Positions 1 to 5,062 of a DNA stretch of 6,136 bases are shown piece by piece (position 1 is the stretch's first letter; each line of letters starts with the position of its first letter). The notes beneath the pieces are model-generated. The model had not been told where the DNA came from, made no database searches, and saw nothing but the letters and a program-made list of their open reading frames with translations. Both the position numbers and the translations under genes were made by a program. The stretch is from JBHJHK01 sp050330975 (GTDB taxonomy: Bacteria > Pseudomonadota > Gammaproteobacteria > Competibacterales > Competibacteraceae): positions 1-6,136 of the forward strand of contig JBHJHK010000168.1 of NCBI GenBank assembly GCA_050330975.1, given 5' to 3'.

Positions 1-34
1 TTCCACCCCCACCGCGCGCCACCCACGTGGGCGC

Positions 35-457
35 CTAAAAAAAATTTTTCGGCGGCGGGCGGCCTGTATTTTGCGCGGCGGGGGGGGGGGGGGGGGCCCC
101 CTCCACAGCTTCGATGCGCCCTTGGGGTCGCTGGGAGTAGCTCCGAGCCGCTTCGCAGAACATGGCCCTCACTTGGATTTGTTGCCCGCTCTCGCTTTCG
201 CGGATGAGCTCCATGCAGGTTTCGACAAAGAAGGCTTTGGCGGCGGCGCTACAGCGGCTGAAGTTGGCCGGGGGGGTGTTGGCGCACACCGAATCGAGGT
301 CGATGGTCCACGGACGGGCGGTGAAGCTGATGGTTTGGGATTGGTAGTCGATCGTCACCGGGGCGTATTCCCGGGGGAGATCGCTGAACTCCCGAGTGAA
401 GTGATTGCTAATGGCGGCCGTCAACGAGGCCAAGAAAAGGGTGCTCAGCAAGTTCAT
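35..457 (-). CDS. Small putative exported four-cysteine protein, C-terminus uncertain
   Basis: I do not recognise a named family. The reading frame is open further upstream, but the ATG at 457-455 is preceded on the minus strand by a GAGGA Shine-Dalgarno about 5 nt away, so I place the start there, giving 140 residues. Residues 1-17 form a short hydrophobic segment (MNLLSTLFLASLTAAIS) that could be a weak signal peptide or membrane anchor. The body carries four cysteines at about 58, 69, 81 and 101, in contexts such as FSRCSAAAKAFFVETC and AMFCEAARSYSQRP. Four cysteines behind a hydrophobic start would suit disulfides outside the cytoplasm, which is inference. From about residue 119 the protein becomes low-complexity (five prolines encoded by a 17-base homopolymer, then a Pro/Lys/Phe tail). 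That tail may be a sequencing or assembly artefact, or the product of a slipped frame, so the stop at 35-37 should not be trusted. It diverges from the gene starting at 710. Confidence 0.65.
   Translation of the reverse strand: MNLLSTLFLASLTAAISNHFTREFSDLPREYAPVTIDYQSQTISFTARPWTIDLDSVCANTPPANFSRCSAAAKAFFVETCMELIRESESGQQIQVRAMFCEAARSYSQRPQGRIEAVEGAPPPPPAAQNTGRPPPKNFF
80..96. repeat. Homopolymer tract of 17 G
   Basis: Seventeen consecutive G on the plus strand, followed at once by four C. It lies inside the minus-strand gene 35-457, where it encodes a proline run. A length change of one or two bases would shift the frame and replace the last 20 or so residues. One of the shifted frames stays open to the left edge of the window. 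It could be a slippage-prone tract, or a poly-G artefact near a contig end. The nearby A8T5 run and G/C-only words favour the artefact. Confidence 0.9.
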
Positions 458-649
458 GGGATCCTCGTAGCCGTTGATTTTCCCCAATTGCCGGCATGGT
501 ACACCGGGTTTGAGGCCCTGGGCGAATCGCGCCTTGCCCACGGCAGAGCCACGGGTAGTTGCAGGGGCGCCGCCGTTGGACCACACTGGCCCTGCCGTGG
601 GCCTCTAGCCTGCGGTTGGGGGCAAAGGGTTGCGGTGGTTCCACAGGGA

Positions 650-679
650 ATGACCCACTGCCCAATGTCCCCCTATTAA
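650..679 (+). promoter_or_regulatory. Weak promoter-like site upstream of the membrane protein/ChaC pair
   Basis: ATGACC at 650-655 and TATTAA at 674-679, separated by 18 bp, form a weak sigma-70-type pair, each matching the consensus at about four of six positions. It lies in the 252-bp gap between the divergent genes starting at 457 and 710, with the -10 about 30 bp before the ATG at 710. That start has only a modest Shine-Dalgarno (AAAGGGA, 698-704). I saw nothing else convincing between 458 and 650. Confidence 0.3.
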
Positions 680-709
680 TCTGACCTGTGGCGCGCAAAA
701 GGGAAAATC

Positions 710-1309
710 ATGATCGATGCACTACTCAATACCTCCCTGGGCTGGGGGCTCTTGGTGGTTGCCGGATTACTGCAATTGCTGGCCGTGTGGGTGGGTGCCT
801 TGGTGGCCAGCATCGATGACGTTTCATTTGACAAGGCCGTGTTTTGCACTATCGCCAGTCTTGTGGCGGCGCTCATCCTCGCGGTGTTGAGCCCCTGGCT
901 GTTGGCTGTACATTTTGTCGTGTTGGTGGCCATTATTATCAATCAATTCCAAACGGGATTGCCCCAGGCTTTGGTGGCGGCGGTGGTGGCATGGGCCATC
1001 ACTGGGGTGGGATTCTACGGTACCTTGTTGGCGGTGGGATTCCCCAATAATGCGGGAGAATTTAGCCAATTGGACGAAGAGATCCTCCGCGAAGAGGCGA
1101 CGGCCCTGACGCGAGGCGATTTTACAACCGATGGCGGATTCCCCAGCGAAGACTTGGCCGCGGCGACGGCCCTACATCAACGGCGCGGCGGTTGCCCGTC
1201 GCTCACCCCCTGGACGGCGGCGGGTGCCAACGCGTTGCAGACCCCCCATGCCAATGCCTTGGTGGCCCTGGCCCACGGGGTGGGGCAGGCCCAGCGTTGT
1301 GAACCGTGA
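710..1309 (+). CDS. Integral membrane protein, about four transmembrane helices, with a soluble C-terminal tail
   Basis: No function can be assigned. The 199-residue protein has four hydrophobic stretches, at about residues 9-35, 43-64, 65-79 and 85-109, the second and third nearly touching. A short acidic turn (SIDDVSFDKA, 35-43) links the first two. After residue 110 the chain becomes soluble: first acidic and helical (LDEEILREEATAL, 121-133), then an Ala/Gly/Pro-rich tail with a single late cysteine pair of residues at 162 and 197. The ATG at 710 has a modest AAAGGGA site about 5 nt upstream and begins directly ahead of the first helix, which supports the start. Its last 11 bases overlap the GTG start of the ChaC gene, so the two are probably co-transcribed and translationally coupled. 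The tail is less convincing as conserved sequence than the membrane part. A frameshift near the 3' end cannot be excluded by eye. Confidence 0.78.
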   Translation: MIDALLNTSLGWGLLVVAGLLQLLAVWVGALVASIDDVSFDKAVFCTIASLVAALILAVLSPWLLAVHFVVLVAIIINQFQTGLPQALVAAVVAWAITGVGFYGTLLAVGFPNNAGEFSQLDEEILREEATALTRGDFTTDGGFPSEDLAAATALHQRRGGCPSLTPWTAAGANALQTPHANALVALAHGVGQAQRCEP

Positions 1310-1901
1310 GGTCACTCCTCGCCCCGACGCCCCAGGGGAGGACGTCCCACTGTCCCTGCCCCCGGGGGACCTGTGGGTCTTTGGCTATGGCTCTTTGTTG
1401 TGGAAACCGGGCTTTGCCCACCTGGAGGTGCAACCCGCCCGTCTCCACGGCTACCACCGGGCTCTGTGTGTGTGGTCGTGGGTCCACCGGGGTACGCCGG
1501 AGTGGCCGGGATTGGTGTTTGGTCTTGATTTGGGCGGCGCTTGCATCGGTCGGGCCTTTCGGGTGGCGGCCGCCGAACGAGACGCCGTCGTGGACTACCT
1601 CTATCGTCGGGAAATGGTGACCAAAGTCTACAAACCCCGCCTCCACCGGGTGCGGTTGGCAACCAAGGCCCAGGTCACCGCCCTGGGGTTTGTGGTCGAT
1701 CGTCGTCACCACCAATACGCCGGTCGCCTGAACGCCGAGCAGGCGGCGGCGGTGGTGAGGGTCGCCGCAGGCCAAAGTGGCCCCAATCCCGAATACGTGG
1801 TCAACACCGCCAAGCACTTGGTGGAACTGGGGATTCGCGACGCCTACCTCCAGGAGGTGGTCGCCAGGCTCGCAGCCCCAGGGGCTGGAGGGACGCCTTG
1901 A
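1299..1901 (+). CDS. chaC: ChaC-type gamma-glutamylcyclotransferase (glutathione-specific)
   Basis: The ChaC family cleaves the gamma-glutamyl bond of glutathione in the cytosol, releasing 5-oxoproline and Cys-Gly. The family signature is clear. VFGYGSLLWKPGF at residues 27-39 is the glycine-rich substrate loop. YRREMVTKVYKPR at about 102-114 carries the expected catalytic glutamate, E105, in the same REM context as E. coli ChaC. FVVDRRHHQYAG (131-142) and EYVVNTAKHLVELGIRDAYL (165-184) match the conserved C-terminal half. I start at GTG 1299, giving 200 residues, usual for the family. The frame is open back to an ATG at 1131, but that extension would lie inside the membrane protein gene and looks like out-of-frame sequence. 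The start overlaps the upstream gene by 11 bases and has only a weak CAGG 9 nt upstream, which fits translational coupling. All signature residues are present, so I expect an active enzyme. The substrate (glutathione rather than another gamma-glutamyl thiol) is inferred from the family. Confidence 0.94.
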   Translation: MNREVTPRPDAPGEDVPLSLPPGDLWVFGYGSLLWKPGFAHLEVQPARLHGYHRALCVWSWVHRGTPEWPGLVFGLDLGGACIGRAFRVAAAERDAVVDYLYRREMVTKVYKPRLHRVRLATKAQVTALGFVVDRRHHQYAGRLNAEQAAAVVRVAAGQSGPNPEYVVNTAKHLVELGIRDAYLQEVVARLAAPGAGGTP

Positions 1902-2079
1902 CCCCTTGGGCTCGGGCGGGGGTGTTGGGGTTCTCAAACAAAATGTGAAGTAGTGCACAAGGGCGCCAAATTGTGGCTTATCAAAGGCTTTCAGTATTTA
2001 CTTTACCGCTTGACTTGCCTAACCTTGCCTCAGTTCCACACAGTGGTAGTTCGGCGAGGTGAAGGCTTCGCTGCCAGTG

Positions 2080-2151
2080 GGGCGGCCGCATTCAAGGTCG
2101 ACCGATGGTTCTTTGTTTGCGATGGAAAACCTTCGGTGTGTGCGGCCGCCC
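2080..2151. repeat. 11-bp perfect inverted repeat with NotI-type core, 50-nt spacer
   Basis: GGGCGGCCGCA (2080-2090) is the exact reverse complement of TGCGGCCGCCC (2141-2151). Inside the spacer, AAGGT (2094-2098) can also pair with ACCTT (2129-2133), so a two-level hairpin is possible. Each arm contains the palindrome GCGGCCGC. It sits about 150 bp ahead of the Gly-rich repeat protein. It could be a pair of operator sites, a structured upstream RNA or an extragenic element. No U tract follows, so a simple terminator is unlikely. Confidence 0.6.
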
Positions 2152-2185
2152 GACCTGCAGCTAATTTTATTCCCAAAACTTAATT

Positions 2186-2214
2186 TTGCTGTGGCATGGC
2201 CTTGGGAATAGATT
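2186..2214 (+). promoter_or_regulatory. Promoter-like pair for the Gly-rich repeat protein
   Basis: TTGCTG (2186-2191) and TAGATT (2209-2214) are separated by exactly 17 bp, a sigma-70-like arrangement with about four of six consensus matches in each box. Transcription from it would give a leader of about 80 nt before GTG 2302. The match is moderate and could be chance. Confidence 0.35.
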
Positions 2215-2286
2215 CATCAAGCCTGTTACACCCGTGGAACGGACTGTCGGCGCCCTTGGTGCGCCCCCTCTTACCCTTAAACTCTC

Positions 2287-2293
2287 GAGGAGA
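2287..2293 (+). promoter_or_regulatory. Strong ribosome binding site that fixes a GTG start
   Basis: GAGGAGA lies 8 nt before GTG 2302. This near-ideal Shine-Dalgarno fixes the start of the 588-residue protein despite the non-ATG codon and implies efficient translation. Confidence 0.85.
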
Positions 2294-2301
2294 CAGAAAC
2301 C

Positions 2302-4068
2302 GTGAGCACCAATGTTGAAACAGGTCACGTCAGCAAAAGCTACGACAGCGCAGACGACAATCCCGTCGACCAGCTGCGGGAAAAAGCCGTACATTACCAA
2401 GATTACAAGCAGTTTAAAGCCGATGCCGATGGCAATTATCCCCCCGGCGGCTTCTACAACAAAACGAGCCCCGAGGCCGGCCAGGCTGTCGCCAACGCTG
2501 GCAACCAACTCATCAATCGCCTGGGCCTTGCCCCAGACGACATGGATGCCGCCAAGAACACCGCCGGTGTTGCCCAGGCGCCTCGCCCCAAGCTGGGTGA
2601 GGTCGGCGGCCAACAGGTACAGCTCAAGTACGACAGCACGGGCCTGTTCAACATCCAGAAGGACAACTACCAGTACAACGAGAACACCATCGGGTTGCGG
2701 GCCGAGAGCCACCACGACCTGGGTGCTGGTTTCGACCACGTTAACGTCACCCGGGCCGGTGCCTATACCGACAGCACGGTGATGAGTGGTGCCGACGGTT
2801 TCGACCTGGCCAACGGTGACTTCACCGGCCGCGCCAGCTACGCCGCCCAGGCCCACGCCGGCGTCGGCGTGGTCACCGAGGGCAGCATCAACGACTCCAT
2901 GGACAACTTCAACGTCGGCTTGGACTACCGTGGCCAGGCCGGTCTCGAAGCCTTCGGGGCTTCCCGGGGCGCCGCCTACCTCGGTCCCTTGGGGGCTGCC
3001 GCCGGTATCGAAGGCCAGGCGGGGGTTCGGGTGTTGTCGGGTCAGTTGGGTGGCAAGGCCGCCACCGACTTCGACGCCCTGCGCATCGGCGAAACCGACA
3101 TCAACCCCAGCGTCGAAGCGGGTGCCAAGGCCTACGTCGGCGCCGAGGCCCGGGGCCAGGCCTCGGTGTCGTTTACCCCCACCAACTTGGGGGCCAAGGT
3201 CGGCGGTGAAGCCTTCGCCGGCGCCAAGGCCGCCGCCTACGGCGCCGTGGGCTTGGGCGAAGTGGGCAAGGTCGGCGGGGGTGTCGAAGCCTACGCCGGT
3301 GTGGGCGTCAAGGGCGAAGCCAAGCTGGAGTTCGAAGACGGCAAGCTGTCCTTTGGCCTCTCCGCCGGTGCGGCCTTGGGGGTGGGACTCGGGGCCGAAG
3401 TCAAGGTGGAGTTGGACTTCTCGGCCATCGCTGACCTGGGCTCTGAAGCCATCAAGGGTGCCATTGGCATCGCCAACAGCGCCATCAACACCGCCATGGA
3501 GTTGGGGCAGGATCTGGGTGAACAATTCGGCGAGTGGGCCGAGACCTTCTCCGCCTTCGCCCAGGACCAGATCGACAACTTCACCGATATGGTCTCTAAC
3601 GGCTTCAACACCGTCACCGACGGCATTGAGCATATCGGCAACACCATCGCCCAGGGCGTCGAGAACTTCGGCAACACCCTGGCTGACGGTATCACCGGCG
3701 TGGGTGATGCCATCGCCGGTGGCATCGAAACCGCCACTGATTTTGTGGCCGGTGGCATCGAGACTGTCGGTAACGCCGTGGGTGGTGCCATCGAAGCCGT
3801 GGGCAACGTCGCCGACGCGGTGGGCGAAGGGGTGAACAACTTCGTCCAGGGTGTTGGCGAGGTGGGCAGTGCCATCGGTGATGCCGCTGGCGACGTGATC
3901 GACGCTGCGGGTAATGCTCTCAACGAGGTGGGCGGTGCCATCGGTGATGCCGCCGACGCCGTGGGTGGTGCTATCAGCGACGGTGTGGAGACGGTGGGCA
4001 ACGCCATCAGCGACGGGGTGGGCAAGGTGGGTAAAGCCATCGGCGGCATCTTCGGCGGCGGCAAGTAA
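2302..4068 (+). CDS. Large Gly/Ala-rich protein with central Gly/Ala repeats and a C-terminal hendecad (11-residue) repeat domain; function unknown
   Basis: 588 residues, no cysteine, one tryptophan (W412). I do not recognise a named family. Three regions can be seen. Residues 1-150 are polar and non-repetitive, with no signal peptide or transmembrane helix. Residues about 175-371 are Gly/Ala-rich with imperfect repeats around GLEAFGASRGAAY (214-226), VEAGAKAYVGAEARG (271-285), GEAFAGAKAAAYG (302-314) and VEAYAGVGVKGEAKLEFEDGK (328-348, with the last residue starting a strand-like FEDGKLSFG stretch). From memory, similar AFAGAKA-type modules occur in large secreted or polymorphic-toxin-like bacterial proteins. 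Residues 380-588 are a hendecad array, listed separately, ending in GGIFGGGK with no toxin or enzyme domain after it. The gene has its own leader and terminator, so it is a single-gene unit. Absence of cysteine and of a leader suggests leaderless secretion or a membrane-surface or structural role, which is inference. The codon-phase and the strong ribosome site make the gene itself secure. Confidence 0.92.
   Translation: MSTNVETGHVSKSYDSADDNPVDQLREKAVHYQDYKQFKADADGNYPPGGFYNKTSPEAGQAVANAGNQLINRLGLAPDDMDAAKNTAGVAQAPRPKLGEVGGQQVQLKYDSTGLFNIQKDNYQYNENTIGLRAESHHDLGAGFDHVNVTRAGAYTDSTVMSGADGFDLANGDFTGRASYAAQAHAGVGVVTEGSINDSMDNFNVGLDYRGQAGLEAFGASRGAAYLGPLGAAAGIEGQAGVRVLSGQLGGKAATDFDALRIGETDINPSVEAGAKAYVGAEARGQASVSFTPTNLGAKVGGEAFAGAKAAAYGAVGLGEVGKVGGGVEAYAGVGVKGEAKLEFEDGKLSFGLSAGAALGVGLGAEVKVELDFSAIADLGSEAIKGAIGIANSAINTAMELGQDLGEQFGEWAETFSAFAQDQIDNFTDMVSNGFNTVTDGIEHIGNTIAQGVENFGNTLADGITGVGDAIAGGIETATDFVAGGIETVGNAVGGAIEAVGNVADAVGEGVNNFVQGVGEVGSAIGDAAGDVIDAAGNALNEVGGAIGDAADAVGGAISDGVETVGNAISDGVGKVGKAIGGIFGGGK
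3439..4065 (+). repeat. In-frame 33-bp / 11-residue (hendecad) repeat array, about 19 units
   Basis: Residues 380-588 fall into consecutive 11-residue units. Unit starts are at 380, 391, 402 and so on to 512 without slipping, then one 10-residue unit, then 522, 533, 544, 555, 566 and 577 to the end. The consensus is G-N-x-[IVL]-x-x-G-[IV]-x-x-[VF], with hydrophobic residues at unit positions 4, 8 and 11, as in GNTLADGITGV and GNAISDGVGKV. The array is strongly acidic, has no arginine and only four lysines, three of them in the last 14 residues. Early units (380-434) are degenerate and late units are more alike. Such periodicity predicts long amphipathic helices or a glycine-zipper-like packing. 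Confidence 0.85.
3858..3953 (+). repeat. Near-identical 30-bp direct repeat, copies 66 bp apart
   Basis: 3858-3887 and 3924-3953 differ at only one base (A3868 against G3934). The offset is 66 bp, exactly two hendecad units, so the copies stay in frame and in phase. Shorter copies offset by 33 bp occur at 3715/3748 (GCCGGTGGCATCGA) and 3973/4006 (ATCAGCGACGG). This indicates growth of the array by unequal exchange or slippage. Confidence 0.88.
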
Positions 4069-4099
4069 TACCACCTCCCGTTTTCAGCTGTTTTTCCCC

Positions 4100-4133
4100 A
4101 GAGGGTCGGTCCACGACGGACCGGCCCTCTTTT
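4100..4133 (+). terminator. Intrinsic terminator of the Gly-rich repeat protein
   Basis: The arm 4101-4112 (GAGGGTCGGTCC) pairs with 4118-4129 (GGACCGGCCCTC) over 12 bp with one G-U wobble and a 5-nt loop. A further A-T pair joins 4100 to 4130, and a short T run lies at 4130-4133. It lies 32 bp after the stop codon. This is the clearest terminator in the window. Confidence 0.88.
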
Positions 4134-4191
4134 GCATGGCAGCTCCAAGGGCCGTCCCCCGGCAACACGCCTGGGCTCAGGTAACCCCTTG

Positions 4192-4200
4192 TGCTATGAT
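4192..4200 (+). promoter_or_regulatory. Extended -10 promoter element upstream of the DUF1127 gene
   Basis: TGC followed by TATGAT (4195-4200) makes an extended -10 element with five of six consensus bases. No good -35 is seen at the expected distance, which is acceptable for extended -10 promoters. It would start a leader of about 100 nt before ATG 4306 and would make that gene independent of the unit ending at 4133. Confidence 0.45.
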
Positions 4201-4305
4201 GCGTTGCACCATCGCCGCCGGACAGGCCTTGTCAAAAGCCACTGGCGACTCCATTGATCGATGTGTAAGCCTTCCTGTTAGAGACGTGTCTTTGAGGTCT
4301 TCCCC

Positions 4306-4566
4306 ATGGTTTTCCCCTGTCACTCCCTCACCCATCTGCAACCCCTGAGACCCCGCGGCGCCCGCCAGGACGCTGGTTCCATTGGCGAGTTGTGCCAACT
4401 GGACGACGCCGCCCTGGCGGACATTGGCTTGAGCCGAGAGCAAGTCACCGCCCTAAACCAGGTTCCCTCGTCCTGGGGCGAGCCCGTCAATCTGGTCACG
4501 CCGCTCTTGGCCTTGCGCCCTGCACCCGTCTTGACGGGGGGGCAGTTCAAGGGGGCGATGTGGTAA
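4306..4566 (+). CDS. Small DUF1127-motif (YjiS-like) protein
   Basis: An 86-residue protein whose middle carries the DUF1127 signature: GELCQLDDAALADIGLSREQ (28-46 or so), matching the family pattern of leucine-rich helix, then L-x-D-I-G-L-[ST]-R. DUF1127 proteins are small, helical and often Arg-rich. Some are linked to RNA turnover or to phosphate and carbon regulation in alphaproteobacteria. The role here is unknown. Ahead of the motif is a short basic stretch (LRPRGARQ, 14-21). The 40 residues after it (Pro/Leu-rich, ending GGQFKGAMW) are longer than in typical 45-70-residue members and are not recognised. The ATG at 4306 has GAGG 8 nt upstream, which supports the start. It stands alone between the terminator at 4100-4133 and a hairpin starting 5 bases after its stop, so it looks like a single-gene transcript. 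Confidence 0.75.
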   Translation: MVFPCHSLTHLQPLRPRGARQDAGSIGELCQLDDAALADIGLSREQVTALNQVPSSWGEPVNLVTPLLALRPAPVLTGGQFKGAMW

Positions 4567-4570
4567 AGGT

Positions 4571-4629
4571 CAACCCCCGCTAAGAGAAGCGACGCCCCAG
4601 CGGGGTAGCTCTTATCCTAGCAGGGGTTG
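4571..4629. repeat. 59-nt imperfect hairpin just after the DUF1127 gene (terminator or extragenic element)
   Basis: CAACCCCCGCTA (4571-4582) and TAGCAGGGGTTG (4618-4629) pair over 12 bp with a single mismatch. Inside, AGAG (4583-4586) can pair with CTCT (4609-4612) and CCCC (4595-4598) with GGGG (4602-4605) across a 3-nt loop. An alternative fold pairs 4575-4581 with 4599-4605. There is no T run on either strand, so an intrinsic terminator is uncertain. Near-symmetric arms could also mark a small mobile or extragenic repeat, or a stabilising 3' end. Confidence 0.6.
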
Positions 4630-4633
4630 TGCG

Positions 4634-4648
4634 CTGGCCGTTGGCCAG
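4634..4648. repeat. Short perfect hairpin
   Basis: CTGGCC (4634-4639) and GGCCAG (4643-4648) pair perfectly across a 3-nt loop, four bases after the 59-nt hairpin. It lies between converging genes and may add to transcription stopping from either side. No T run follows. Confidence 0.4.
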
Positions 4649-4687
4649 TTGATCGGTCGAGAAATCACTGCAAAGCCACAGCACTCA

Positions 4688-4888
4688 CTAGAAGATTCTG
4701 CTGCCACTGGGAGTGATAATGGTGATATGACTGAAACGATAGGAAACCGCTAGGCGTTGTACTTGTTCCATGGGCAGTGCCTTAGCCGCCAAGCGTTTTG
4801 CTGCGCCCTTGTAGCGGGCTGTGACCCATAGGTCATAGCGGGGAAAGCTACTGTTCATTTGTAGTGTGTCAGCTCCATATACAACCAT
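4688..4888 (-). CDS. Possible small protein of unknown function, 66 residues
   Basis: The frame is open from a TTG at 4984, but the first credible start is ATG 4888-4886, with AAGGA 9 nt upstream on the minus strand, giving 66 residues. The protein is basic and mixed helix/strand: RYDLWVTARYKGAAKRLAAK, then PMEQVQRLAVSYRFSHITII and a short TPSGSRIF end. That last half has the residue pattern of a helix followed by a strand ending in TP, faintly like the end of CpcD-type phycobilisome linker domains, but with an insertion and too little identity to claim it. Base composition is lower in GC than the neighbours, and the sequence does not look like a shadow, since no gene lies opposite. If it is not a gene, 4567-5062 is about 500 bp holding only the two hairpins and no other recognisable feature. 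Confidence 0.35.
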   Translation of the reverse strand: MVVYGADTLQMNSSFPRYDLWVTARYKGAAKRLAAKALPMEQVQRLAVSYRFSHITIITPSGSRIF

Positions 4889-5062
4889 TCCTATACATCC
4901 TTGTAGACGGCTGCCTCCAGCAGCGAGAAAGTTACTCCAAGAGTTTGACACGATTGCGACACAATGACGGCAATTGCGTAACAATTAGTAAAGATTCCAA
5001 AGGGGTTTTTACAGATAGTCCAGAAGGTTCCCCCTGGGGGTAATCGTTGTGCTGGCAGTCAG

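Larger units (their letters stand above)
1902..2301. other. 400-bp gene-free region with hairpins and leader signals
   Basis: No convincing gene lies here. A 76-codon frame from GTG 1953 lacks a ribosome binding site and recognisable protein features. From about 1950 to 2220 the base composition is visibly lower in GC than both neighbours. The region holds a possible stem at 2052-2057/2068-2073 (one G-U pair), an 11-bp perfect inverted repeat at 2080-2151, a promoter-like pair at 2186-2214, and a strong ribosome binding site just before GTG 2302. No U-tailed terminator was seen after the ChaC stop, so read-through towards the next gene is possible. Confidence 0.6.

Noticed and set aside
1873..1887. 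CAGCC/GGCTG hairpin as terminator of chaC.
   Set aside because: It lies inside the chaC coding sequence and has no T run after it.
2082..2156. Clustered NotI, SalI-like and PstI-like sites resembling a cloning-vector polylinker.
   Set aside because: The sites are spread over about 75 bp with unrelated sequence between them, no vector sequence is recognised on either side, and such palindromes are common in GC-rich DNA.
1953..2183. A 76-codon frame from GTG in the gap after chaC.
   Set aside because: There is no Shine-Dalgarno, no recognisable domain, and it runs across the inverted repeat and up to the promoter-like region of the next gene.
3439..4065. Identity with calcyanin, the glycine-zipper protein of carbonate-forming cyanobacteria.
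   Set aside because: Calcyanin, as I recall it, has three long glycine-zipper blocks behind a variable N-terminal domain and is shorter. Here the period is a strict 11 residues over 19 units, with a long Gly/Ala module ahead of it. Only the general glycine-zipper flavour is shared.
3600..4065. The regularly spaced repeats as a CRISPR array.
   Set aside because: Repeats are 33 bp apart with no conserved repeat/unique spacer alternation. They keep the reading frame and encode an 11-residue protein unit.
2167..4074. A 635-codon open frame on the minus strand opposite the Gly-rich repeat protein.
   Set aside because: Its codons sit exactly on the sense codons. In a GC-rich Gly/Ala/Val/Asp gene that avoids TTA, CTA and TCA, this antisense frame is expected to be free of stops. 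It has no ribosome site and its start lies inside the terminator side of the sense gene. The repeat pattern it shows is the mirror of the sense repeat.
5000..5041. Possible terminator for the Bax1-like gene around the CCCCC/GGGGG palindrome and AGGGG/CCCCT pairing.
   Set aside because: The palindrome leaves no usable loop, the alternative stem is only 5 bp with a 25-nt loop, and no convincing T run follows on the minus strand.
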